Of a stretch of 64,000 nucleotides of DNA, positions 54,811 through 64,000 are shown piece after piece (the first letter of the stretch is position 1; each line of letters opens with the position of its first letter). Made by a program: the position numbers and the translations under genes. Source of the DNA: Lotus japonicus (Eukaryota > Streptophyta > Magnoliopsida > Fabales > Fabaceae). Location: assembly GCF_012489685.1 (NCBI RefSeq), contig NC_080046.1, positions 33,939,176 to 34,003,175 of the forward strand. Direction: 5' to 3'. The notes beneath the pieces are model-generated. The model made no database searches and was not told the origin of the DNA. It worked only from the letters and a program-made list of their open reading frames with translations.

Positions 54811-55835
54811 TGATGAGGACAAGGACAAGGACAAGGGTCATGGAGCCCTAAAAGGACTTGGAGGACCAATGACAAGGGCTAGAGCTAAAAAGGCCAAAGA
54901 GACTCTTCAGCAAGTAGTGGCAACCATTCTTGAAGACAAAGTGGTAGAAGAGATGGAACCAAAAATCATGATGATCATTCAGGCCCAAGAAGAAGAGCCA
55001 GCCCACGCATAGGGGCTGCCATGTGATGTTCTGTTTTATTTTATTTCAATAAAAATGCAAAGGACCAATTGAATAAGTTGGATCCAAATGCATTATGTTG
55101 CTGAATTTTATTTTAGTGTGTTTAATCCACTTCAAGTGGTGTGTGTTTGCATGTGGCGCATGAAGGGCTTAAAGGGAGGGATCCATTCCTTTCTTAAAAC
55201 TCTTTGAATGTGTTTGAATTTCAATAAGTTCTGAATGGAGGAGTTACATCAGCAAAGTCAAAGGATTGAAGAGCTTTCAAAGCCAAGAATGGAGTTACAA
55301 GGAAAGGGAAATTAAGTTCATAAAGAGCATTGAATGCTATATTCCCTGGTCAGAATAACAATCAAGAAAGGGAGTTACATGAAGCAATCAGCCACTAAAA
55401 ACACGTTCAGGGCTGAAGCATATCACTATCTTCCTCTTTTAATTTGTAACTCCTAGCCTAGGATTCTTCTAGAGAAATTACACCTCATCATTTTTTTGTA
55501 ACTAGGCTGAATTTCCTTCTTCTTTATAAGGACCACTCCTTCAATGTAATAGACAGATTATGAATGAATTAGTATTTTCTTTTCTGAGTGATTCAGATTT
55601 GTGAGAGTGATTCTCATAGTTCTTGAGTGATTCAAGAATTAGGCTTATCAAGGGTTTGTCACCACCTTTGTGTGAAGTCTTCATCTTCCATTTCACTAAA
55701 ACTTCCCCTCTTTTCTGTCCATTTCCCTTCCATCACGAAATTCTTCTTCTTCTTTCTCACATTTCAGAGTTCTCATCATCCAAGATCAATCCTAGACGAT
55801 CCATTGCAGCCCTTGCATCAACTTGGGGCGTATCA
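54811..55835 (+). repeat. 5' LTR of CRM copy 2
   Basis: TGATGAGGACAAGG to GGGGCGTATCA. The first 202 bases are the pol end duplicated here as untranslated sequence. TTTATAAGG near 55523 may be the TATA region. Confidence 0.95.
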
Positions 55836-55837
55836 TT

Positions 55838-55849
55838 TGGTATCAGAGC
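55838..55849 (+). promoter_or_regulatory. Primer binding site of CRM copy 2
   Basis: TGGTATCAGAGC, two bases behind the LTR. Confidence 0.92.
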
Positions 55850-56443
55850 TCCGGTTCTAGGATTTTGGTTTCTTTTCTTATCTGGAATTCTGGTTAGCAA
55901 CTCTTTGTCATTTCTTGTTACCTTGATTTTAGTTTTTGTTTCTTTTGGCTGAACCATTGCAAAAGTTAAGCCTTGTTAATTGTTCAGAATCAAAAACAAA
56001 TTACAAAACGAAAATTCAAAAAAAAAAAAAACGAAAATTCAAAAAAAAAAATGGCTGAATGGTTCTTGTTTAATTAGCCAAATTCAATTGTTCAAGGTAA
56101 TTTTGTTGCTAGCATTCCAATTTATTTTCTTCTTTCTGTTTGTTCTTGAATTCTTCTTTAGTCTCTAAATATTTGGAGTCCTTTCCATTTCTGTGGTGAT
56201 TTTGTCTTGTCTTCTTTTGTTTCATATTCTAAAGTCTATTCTAATCTGTGTGACTCTACACAAATTTGGTGGCATAATTCTTTGTGTGTCTTAACTTTGA
56301 TTTACTCAAGAGATTGTGAGAATTTTTGAGTGGAAAAAGGCAAGAGTGCACATCATAGAAAAGCCAATTTGAGGGAAACACGAGAGAAGTGAGGTAAACA
56401 CTAACATTTGTTTGTTCTACTTGAATCTTTTCATTTGTCAAAG
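55850..56443 (+). other. Untranslated leader of CRM copy 2
   Basis: About 590 bases without a supported gene between PBS and gag. It contains a duplicated ACGAAAATTC plus poly-A unit (about 56008-56051) and several T-rich runs. Confidence 0.7.
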
Positions 56444-59400
56444 ATGTCAGGAGAAGAGGAGGAGCAACCAGCAGTGCGACTCTCGACCATCGAAATGCGG
56501 GCTCTTACACAACATCTGGAAAACTTAATGAGGAGGCAAACTGAAGAGATCCACGAAAGGCTGGATCAAATGGAGAACCGGAACAATAGTGACAGTGAAG
56601 GCGGGAGGCCACGACGAATTCATGAAAATCCTAGACCTGCTCGGATTGAAGGAGTCAAATTCCAAATTCCTCCTTTTAAGGGAAAGAGTGATCCAGAGGC
56701 ATACTTGGAGTGGGAACTCAAAATAGAGCATGTCTTTGCTTGCAACAACTATGAGGAGGACCAAAAGGTGAAACTTGCAGCTGCTCACTTTTCAGACTAT
56801 GCTCTTGTTTGGTGGAATAAGTTTGCAAAAGAGAGATTGAGAAATGAGGAGCCAGCGGTGGAAACATGGGCTGAAATGAAACGAATCATGAGGAAAAGAT
56901 ATGTCCCTTCAAGCCATGCTAGGGATGTAAAATTTAAACTTCAAAAACTTACCCAAGGCAGCAAGAGTGTTGAGGAGTATTACAAAGAACTTGAGGTGCT
57001 TATGTTGCAAGCCAATCTTGAGGAGGATGAAGAGGTAACCATGATTCGATTTATTAATGGTCTATCTAATGATGTTAGAGATATTGTAGAACTTCAGGAA
57101 TATGTAGACATGGAAGAATTGCTGCACAAGGCCACTAAAGTTGAGCAACAACTCAAAAGGAAAGGGCTTGCAAGGAAGAGTTCTACCAATTCCAATTCAT
57201 CTTGGAGAGACAGAATGAAGAATGAAGGGCCGAGCACCCTTAGCAAACCAGCCACCAAACCACAAGCTTCAGCTTCTTCAAAACCTCTTGAACAACCATC
57301 CAAAAAGAGCAAAGAGGTCAAGTGCTTCAAATGCCAAGGTATGGGACATTATGCTTATGAATGTGCCTCCAAAAAGACCATGATTCTTAAGGATGATGGA
57401 GACTACACCAGTGAGTCCGAAGGAGAACAAAGTGAAGAAGAAGAGGAGGCAGCCATGAATGGTGAACTGTTGATGATCCGAAGAATGCTTGGTAGCCAAC
57501 AAAAGCCAAAGAAAGAAAGCCAAAGAGAGAATATCTTTCACACAAGATGTTCTGTCAATGGGCAGATTTGCTTGATGATTGTTGATGGCGGAAGCTGTAC
57601 TAATGTGGCTAGTGAAAGAATGGTGGAGAAGCTGAACCTGGTCACAAAACCACATCCTTGGCCATACAAACTTCAATGGCTCAGCCACTATGGAGAAATA
57701 CAAGTAAGTAAGCAAGTTGAAGTTGACTTTTCCATTGGCAAATACTGGGATAAGGTTCTTTGTGATGTTGTTCCCATGGAGGCTAGTCACATACTGCTGG
57801 GAAGACCATGGCAATATGACACCAACTCTGATCATAATGGAAGCACCAACAAGATCTCATTCCAACATCATGGCCAGAAAATTACGCTCAAACCTTTGAG
57901 CCCTAGGGAGGTGCGTGAGGATCAAAAGAAAATGAGAGAAAAGATTGAACAAGAGAGAAAAGAAAAGAGTGAGACACTTGAGAGAAAGCAAAAAGAAAAG
58001 AGTGAAACACTTGAGAGAGAGCAAAAAGAAAAGAGTGAAATACTTGAGAGAAAAGAAATTTGTTTGATCAAAAAGAGAGAGGTGAAAAGGATGATAGCTT
58101 CAAAACAGATCCTATACTTGATGTTTTGCAAAAATCAGATTTTGAACACTAACACTTTTGAAAATTTTGAGCTGCCTTCTAGTGTTAAATCTCTTTTGCA
58201 GGATTATGAGGATGTGTTTCCAACAAGTGTTCCAAGTGGTCTACCACCACTGAGAGGAATTGAGCATCAAATTGATCTCATTCCGGGAGCTTCTTTGCCT
58301 AATAGGCCAGCATATAGAAGCAACCCACAAGAAACCACTGAAATTCAAAGACAAGTGGAAGAACTCTTGAACAAAGGGTGGGTAAGAAATAGCATGAGTC
58401 CTTGTGCTGTACCGGTGATTTTGGTACCAAAGAAAGATGGGACTTGGAGAATGTGCTCTGATTGTAGAGCCTTGAATAACATCACCATTAAGTATAGGCA
58501 CCCTATTCCTAGACTTGATGATTTGCTTGATGAATTGCATGGAGCATGTTATTTTTCTAAAATTGATTTGAAAAGTGGTTACAATCAGATAAGGATTAAA
58601 GAAGGGGATGAATGGAAAACTGCTTTCAAAACTAAATATGGTTTGTATGAATGGTTGGTTATGCCTTTTGGTTTAACTAATGCACCTAGTACTTTTATGA
58701 GACTAATGAACCATGTTTTGAGGGAATTCATTGGGAAATTTGTGGTTGTGTACTTTGATGATATTTTGGTCTATAGCACTACTCTTGAGCTGCATGTTGA
58801 GCACTTAAGATCCGTCTTGAGTATGCTTAGAAAGGAACAATTGTTTGCCAATCTTGAGAAATGCACTTTTTGCACTGACCATGTTGTGTTTCTTGGTTTT
58901 GTTGTGAGTTCGAAAGGAGTGCAGGTTGATGAGGAAAAGATCAAAGCCATTCAAGAGTGGCCCACTCCTAAATCCGTGGGTGATGTAAGAAGTTTTCATG
59001 GCTTGGCCAGTTTCTACAGGAGGTTTGTAAAGGACTTTAGTACCTTGGCAGCACCCCTAAATGAAGTGGTGAAAAAGAATGTGGGTTTTCATTGGGGAAA
59101 GAATCAAGAAGAGGCCTTTGCTGCCCTAAAGCATAAGCTTACCCATGCACCTATACTTGCTTTACCTAACTTTGCTAAATCTTTTGAACTTGAATGTGAT
59201 GCTTCAAATGTAGGTATTGGAGCTGTGTTGCTTCAAGAAGGCCACCCAATTGCTTATTTTAGTGAAAAGTTAAGCGGAGCTGCCCTTAACTATTCTACTT
59301 ATGATAAGGAATTGTATGCTTTGGTGAGAGCTTTGAAGACCTGGCAGCATTATCTTTTGCCCAAGGAATTTGTGATTCATAGTGATCATGAGTCGCTGAA

Positions 59401-61024
59401 ATACTTGAAGGGGCAAGGTAAGTTGAACAAAAGGCATGCCAAATGGGTTGAATTTTTGGAACAATTTCCCTATGTCATAAAACACAAAAAGGGGAAAAGT
59501 AACATTGTGGCTGATGCTTTATCCAGGAGACACGTGTTGCTTTCCATGTTAGAGACTAAATTGCTAGGACTTGAACATGTGAAAGAAATGTATGAAAAAG
59601 ATGATAACTTTGCTGAAATTTTTGTGGCTTGTGAGAAAGTTTCTCAAAATGGATTTTATAGGCACAATGGATTTTTATTTAAGGAAAACAGGTTGTGTGT
59701 GCCTAAAAGTTCCATTAGAGAACTGCTTGTTAAAGAATCCCATGCTGGGGGACTAATGGGTCATTTTGGAGTCCAAAAGACTCTAGAAACTTTACAGGAA
59801 CATTTCTATTGGCCCAAAATGAAACATGATGTGATCAAGTTTTGTGAACATTGCATTGTTTGCAAGAAGGCTAAGTCTAAGGTGATGCCACATGGTTTGT
59901 ATACTTCTTTGCCAATCCCTGAATACCCTTGGGTTGACTTGTCTATGGACTTTGTTTTAGGCCTCCCTAGAACAAAGAATGGTAAGGATTCCATTTTTGT
60001 GGTTGTTGATAGGTTTTCAAAAATGGCTCACTTTATTCCTTGCAGGAAAGCTGATGATGCTTGTCACGTTGCTGATTTATTCTTTAAAGAAGTTGTAAGA
60101 CTTCATGGGATGCCTAGAAGCATAGTTAGTGATAGGGACACCAAGTTCCTAAGTCACTTCTGGAGGACTTTATGGGGGAAGTTAGGCACCAAACTTTTGT
60201 TCTCTACCACTTGCCACCCACAAACTGATGGGCAAACTGAGGTGGTTAATAGGACCCTAGGCACCTTGCTTAGGACTGTCCTTAAGGCCAATTTAAAGGC
60301 TTGGGAGGCGTGTTTGCCTCATGTTGAATTTGCTTACAATAGGGCTGTCCATAGCACTACCAATTGCTCTCCATTTGAAGTAGTGTATGGATTTAACCCT
60401 TTGACTCCTCTTGATTTGTTGCCTATGCCTAACATTTCTGTTTTCAAGCACAAGGAAGGACAGGGCAAAGCTGAATATGTCAAGAAGATGCATGAGCGTG
60501 TGAAGGCTCAAATTGAGAGAAAGAATGAGAGTTATGCTAGGCAAGCTAACAAGGGAAGAAAGGAGGTGGTGTTCCAACCCGGAGATTGGGTTTGGGTGCA
60601 CATGAGGAAGGAAAGGTTTCCAGAACAAAGGAAATCCAAACTCCAACCTAGAGGGGATGGACCTTTTCAAGTGCTTGAGAGAATCAATAACAATGCCTAC
60701 AAAATAGAGCTTCCAGGTGAGTATAACATCAGCTCAACCTTTAATGTCTCTGATTTATCTCTCTTTGATGCAGATGGCGGAGAATTTGATTTGAGGTCAA
60801 ATCCTTTTCAAGAGGGAGGGAATGATGAGGACAAGGACAAGGACAAGGGTCATGGAGCCCTAAAAGGACTTGGAGGACCAATGACAAGGGCTAGAGCTAA
60901 AAAGGCCAAAGAGACTCTTCAGCAAGTAGTGGCAACCATTCTTGAAGACAAAGTGGTAGAAGAGATGGAACCAAAAATCATGATGATCATTCAGGCCCAA
61001 GAAGAAGAGCCAGCCCACGCATAG
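56444..61024 (+). CDS. CRM copy 2 gag-pol polyprotein (1,526 aa)
   Basis: ATG 56444 ([11 protein letters not shown]) is chosen over upstream non-ATG codons in the open frame. Domains: gag (~70-260, with [18 protein letters not shown] and [10 protein letters not shown]), zinc knuckle [14 protein letters not shown] (~294), protease with the active-site variant VDGGSCTN (~380), RT with [14 protein letters not shown] and catalytic YFDDILVYS (~770), RNase H from [12 protein letters not shown] (~917) to ADALSRR, integrase zinc domain ([21 protein letters not shown]; ~1100-1150), catalytic DFVLG, SDRDTKF and Glu of GQTEVVNR (~1168, 1229, 1265), then a long C-terminal extension with no chromodomain, ending [15 protein letters not shown] to EEEPAHA. 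No stop or frameshift. The last ~67 residues are encoded in the 3' LTR. The lack of a chromodomain plus the extension fits the centromere-targeting CRM group. Confidence 0.95.
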   Translation: MSGEEEEQPAVRLSTIEMRALTQHLENLMRRQTEEIHERLDQMENRNNSDSEGGRPRRIHENPRPARIEGVKFQIPPFKGKSDPEAYLEWELKIEHVFACNNYEEDQKVKLAAAHFSDYALVWWNKFAKERLRNEEPAVETWAEMKRIMRKRYVPSSHARDVKFKLQKLTQGSKSVEEYYKELEVLMLQANLEEDEEVTMIRFINGLSNDVRDIVELQEYVDMEELLHKATKVEQQLKRKGLARKSSTNSNSSWRDRMKNEGPSTLSKPATKPQASASSKPLEQPSKKSKEVKCFKCQGMGHYAYECASKKTMILKDDGDYTSESEGEQSEEEEEAAMNGELLMIRRMLGSQQKPKKESQRENIFHTRCSVNGQICLMIVDGGSCTNVASERMVEKLNLVTKPHPWPYKLQWLSHYGEIQVSKQVEVDFSIGKYWDKVLCDVVPMEASHILLGRPWQYDTNSDHNGSTNKISFQHHGQKITLKPLSPREVREDQKKMREKIEQERKEKSETLERKQKEKSETLEREQKEKSEILERKEICLIKKREVKRMIASKQILYLMFCKNQILNTNTFENFELPSSVKSLLQDYEDVFPTSVPSGLPPLRGIEHQIDLIPGASLPNRPAYRSNPQETTEIQRQVEELLNKGWVRNSMSPCAVPVILVPKKDGTWRMCSDCRALNNITIKYRHPIPRLDDLLDELHGACYFSKIDLKSGYNQIRIKEGDEWKTAFKTKYGLYEWLVMPFGLTNAPSTFMRLMNHVLREFIGKFVVVYFDDILVYSTTLELHVEHLRSVLSMLRKEQLFANLEKCTFCTDHVVFLGFVVSSKGVQVDEEKIKAIQEWPTPKSVGDVRSFHGLASFYRRFVKDFSTLAAPLNEVVKKNVGFHWGKNQEEAFAALKHKLTHAPILALPNFAKSFELECDASNVGIGAVLLQEGHPIAYFSEKLSGAALNYSTYDKELYALVRALKTWQHYLLPKEFVIHSDHESLKYLKGQGKLNKRHAKWVEFLEQFPYVIKHKKGKSNIVADALSRRHVLLSMLETKLLGLEHVKEMYEKDDNFAEIFVACEKVSQNGFYRHNGFLFKENRLCVPKSSIRELLVKESHAGGLMGHFGVQKTLETLQEHFYWPKMKHDVIKFCEHCIVCKKAKSKVMPHGLYTSLPIPEYPWVDLSMDFVLGLPRTKNGKDSIFVVVDRFSKMAHFIPCRKADDACHVADLFFKEVVRLHGMPRSIVSDRDTKFLSHFWRTLWGKLGTKLLFSTTCHPQTDGQTEVVNRTLGTLLRTVLKANLKAWEACLPHVEFAYNRAVHSTTNCSPFEVVYGFNPLTPLDLLPMPNISVFKHKEGQGKAEYVKKMHERVKAQIERKNESYARQANKGRKEVVFQPGDWVWVHMRKERFPEQRKSKLQPRGDGPFQVLERINNNAYKIELPGEYNISSTFNVSDLSLFDADGGEFDLRSNPFQEGGNDEDKDKDKGHGALKGLGGPMTRARAKKAKETLQQVVATILEDKVVEEMEPKIMMIIQAQEEEPAHA
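60809..60822 (+). promoter_or_regulatory. Polypurine tract inside the CRM pol frame
   Basis: CAAGAGGGAGGGAA directly before the 3' LTR TGATGAGG; it is also read as codons of the pol C-terminus. Confidence 0.8.
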
Positions 61025-61847
61025 GGGCTGCCATGTGATGTTCTGTTTTATTTTATTTCAATAAAAATGCAAAGGACCAATTGAATAAGTTGGATCCAAA
61101 TGCATTATGTTGCTGAATTTTATTTTAGTGTGTTTAATCCACTTCAAGTGGTGTGTGTTTGCATGTGGCGCATGAAGGGCTTAAAGGGAGGGCTCCATTC
61201 CTTTCTTAAAACTCTTTGAATGTGTTTGAATTTCAATAAGTTCTGAATGGAGGAGTTACATCAGCAAAGTCAAAGGATTGAAGAGCTTTCAAAGCCAAGA
61301 ATGGAGTTACAAAGAAAGGGAAATTAAGTTCATAAAGAGCATTGAATGCTATATTCCCTGGTCAGAATAACAATCAAGAAAGGGAGTTACATGAAGCAAT
61401 CAGCCACTAAAAACACGTTCAGGGCTGAAGCATATCACTATCTTCCTCTTTTAATTTGTAACTCCTAGCCTAGGATTCTTCTAGAGAAATTACACCTCAT
61501 CATTTTTTTGTAACTAGGCTGAATTTCCTTCTTCTTTATAAGGACCACTCCTTCAATGTAATAGACAGATTATGAATGAATTAGTATTTTCTTTTCTGAG
61601 TGATTCAGATTTGTGAGAGTGATTCTCATAGTTCTTGAGTGATTCAAGAATTAGGCTTATCAAGGGTTTGTCACCACCTTTGTGTGAAGTCTTCATCTTC
61701 CATTTCACTAAAACTTCCCCTCTTTTCTGTCCATTTCCCTTCCATCACGAAATTCTTCTTCTTCTTTCTCACATTTCAGAGTTCTCATCATCCAAGATCA
61801 ATCCTAGACGATCCATTGCAGCCCTTGCATCAACTTGGGGCGTATCA
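60823..61847 (+). repeat. 3' LTR of CRM copy 2
   Basis: 1,025 bp, same ends as the 5' LTR. I see two differences (A/G near 61313, C/A near 61193). Contains the pol stop at 61022-61024. Confidence 0.95.
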
Positions 61848-64000
61848 CTATATGTTGGCCTCTTTATCCTTTTGTCCTACCATAAACCCTAAACCATAAA
61901 CCCGAAACACCCACATTTCGTTGAGCTCTAAGAACTTGCATCACATTTGGTGGAGGTATACAATGGGCTTAAACTTATTGTGGTACAACAAGACACTTTT
62001 TGTCATTAGAGAGTAATTTCTCCACTCAAAAGCTATATGTTGGCCTCATTCTCATTTGGTTCTACCGAACTTATTACGTTACAGTTCTCCATTTCTAGTA
62101 AGTTTCAATTGAGCACGAACTCATGACATACAATGGATAAATAACATCGATTTTAAATTTATGTCCTCTCAAAAGCTATATGTTGGCCCCTTTATCCTTT
62201 TGTCCTACCCTAAACCCTAAACCCTAAACCCGAAACACCCACATTTAATTGAGCTCTATGAACTTGCATCACATTTGGTGGAGGAATATAATGAGCTTAA
62301 ACTTATTGTGGTACAACAAGACACTTTTTGTCATTAGAGAGTAATTTCTCCACTCAAAAGCTATATGTTGGCCTCATTCTCCTTTGGTTCTACCGAACTT
62401 ATTTCGTTACAATTCTCCATTTCTAGTAAGTTTCAATTGAGCTCTACGAACTCATGACATAAATTGGATAAATAACATCGATTTTAAATTTATGTCCTCT
62501 CAAAAGCTATATGTTGGCCTCTTTATCCTTTTGTCCTACCCTAAACCCTAAACCCGAAACACCCACATTTAATTGAGCTCTACGAACTTGCATCACATTT
62601 GGTGGAGGAATATAATGAGCTTAAACTTATTGTGGTACAAAAAGACACTTTTTGTCATTAGAGAGTAATTTCTCCACTCAAAAGCTATATGTTGGCCTCA
62701 TTCTCCTTTGGTTCTACCGAACTTATTTCGTTACAATTCTCCATTTCTAGTAAGTTTCAATTGAGCTCTACGAACTCATGACATACAATAGATTAATAAC
62801 ATCGATTTCAAATTTATGTCCTCTCAAAAGCTATATGTTGGCCTCTTTATACTTTTGTCCAACTCTAAACCCTAAACCCTAAACCCTAAACACCCACATT
62901 TAGTTGAGCTCTACGAACTTGCATCACATTCGGTGGAGCAATATCATGAGCTTAAACTTATTGTGGTACAACAAGACACTTTTTGTCATTAGAGAGAACT
63001 TTCTCCACTCAAAAGATATATGTTGGCATCACTCTCCTTTGGTTCTACCGTACTTATTTCGTTACAATTCTCTATTTGTAGTAAGTTTCAGTTGAGCTCT
63101 ACGAACTCGTCTGACATACAATGGATTAATAACATCGATTTTAAATTTATGTCCTCTCAAAAGCTATATGTTGGCCTCTTTATCCTTTTGTCCTACCATA
63201 AACCCTAAACCATAAACCCGAAACACCCACATTTCGTTGAGCTCTAAGAACTTGCATCACATTTGGTGGAGGAATACAATGGGCTTAAACTTATTGTGGT
63301 ACAACAAGACACTTTTTGTCATTAGAGAGTAATTTCTCCACTCAAAAGCTATATGTTGGCCTCATTCTCATTTGGTTCTACCGAACTTATTACGTTACAG
63401 TTCTCCATTTCTAGTAAGTTTCAATTGAGCACGAACTCATGACATACAATGGATAAATAACATCGATTTTAAATTTATGTCCTCTCAAAAGCTATATGTT
63501 GGCCCCTTTATCCTTTTGTCCTACCCTAAACCCTAAACCCTAAACCCGAAACACCCACATTTAATTGAGCTCTATGAACTTGCATCACATTTGGTGGAGG
63601 AATATAATGAGCTTAAACTTATTGTGGTACAACAAGACACTTTTTGTCATTAGAGAGTAATTTCTCCACTCAAAAGCTATATGTTGGCCTCATTCTCCTT
63701 TGGTTCTACCGAACTTATTTCGTTACAATTCTCCATTTCTAGTAAGTTTCAATTGAGCTCTACGAACTCATGACATAAATTGGATAAATAACATCGATTT
63801 TAAATTTATGTCCTCTCAAAAGCTATATGTTGGCCTCTTTATCCTTTTGTCCTACCCTAAACCCTAAACCCGAAACACCCACATTTAATTGAGCTCTACG
63901 AACTTGCATCACATTTGGTGGAGGAATATAATGAGCTTAAACTTATTGTGGTACAAAAAGACACTTTTTGTCATTAGAGAGTAATTTCTCCACTCAAAAG
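61848..64000 (+). repeat. Satellite array, block 2
   Basis: Continuation of the array right of CRM copy 2, resuming at CTATATGTTGG. GTGGA starts at 61950, 62278, 62602, 62933, 63266, 63594 and 63918, giving lengths 328, 324, 331, 333, 328, 324. The order C'-C-A-B repeats exactly (1,316-bp period). CCCTAAA-like blocks in every monomer. It continues past the window end. Confidence 0.96.

Larger units (their letters stand above)
54811..61847 (+). mobile_element. Full-length CRM-type Ty3-gypsy element copy 2
   Basis: 7,037 bp with 1,025-bp LTRs and a perfect target duplication CTATA (54806-54810, 61848-61852). It lies inside a satellite monomer at AAAAGCTATA/TGTTGG. One uninterrupted gag-pol frame and only two LTR differences seen by eye make it the best candidate for an active element here. 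The end of the pol frame reaches into the 3' LTR, a known trait of some CRM elements. Confidence 0.96.

Noticed and set aside
54791..55012. 73-codon frame at the left end of CRM copy 2
   Set aside because: It is the pol C-terminus duplicated as the start of the 5' LTR, fused to satellite codons; not a separate gene.
60293..60670. 125-codon minus-strand frame inside CRM pol (also at 48729-49106)
   Set aside because: Identical in both copies only because pol is; no TATA or motif on that strand, in contrast to the Sirevirus antisense ORF.

Overview
The window is plant nuclear DNA made almost entirely of nested LTR retrotransposons and one tandem satellite. Plant-specific signs are chromodomain Ty3/gypsy elements of the Tekay/Del type, a centromeric-type (CRM) gypsy, Sirevirus-type Ty1/copia elements, initiator-Met-tRNA primer sites (TGGTATCAGAGC), CCCTAAA telomere-type motifs inside the satellite, and a fragment of a plastid lycopene epsilon-cyclase gene. 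A eudicot, probably a legume, fits best; the genus cannot be read from the sequence. No intact host gene was found.

Layout. 1-1191: flank with nothing recognisable. 1192-11527: Tekay-like element with two 3,687-bp LTRs that look almost identical but with most of pol deleted (non-autonomous); a second internal region starts at 11528 and stops at a 100-N gap (12213-12312). 12313-18695: 3' part of Sirevirus A, sitting in the 3' end of an older Sirevirus C (18696-20165). C in turn sits in the gag of a second Tekay-like element (20166-40473), whose integrase is interrupted by full-length Sirevirus B (23042-35145, TSD TGAAG). 40474-40980: remnant of another Tekay LTR. 40981-42924: truncated minus-strand Tat-type gag element. 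42927-43280: RNase H fragment. 43627-43959: lycopene epsilon-cyclase 5' fragment. 44608-47691: third Tekay-like LTR, cut by the second 100-N gap (47692-47791). 47792-50285: 3' half of CRM copy 1. 50286-54810 and 61848-64000: satellite with ~324-333 bp monomers, split by CRM copy 2 (54811-61847, TSD CTATA), which has one uninterrupted 1,526-codon gag-pol frame. CRM elements inside a tandem satellite suggest a centromeric or pericentromeric location at the right end.

The most interesting signals are: (1) a minus-strand gene carried by both Sireviruses between the env-position ORF and the 3' LTR, with its own TATA box, a 130-aa coiled-coil-like ORF and an AATAAA signal; (2) a small acidic-tailed ORF inside the Tekay LTRs; (3) a satellite that alternates 3-mer and 4-mer higher-order repeats and carries a telomere-like block in every monomer; (4) an apparently intact, recently inserted CRM in that satellite. 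Both N gaps join unrelated partial elements and probably hide many kilobases. All homology calls come from reading motifs by eye; no database search was run.
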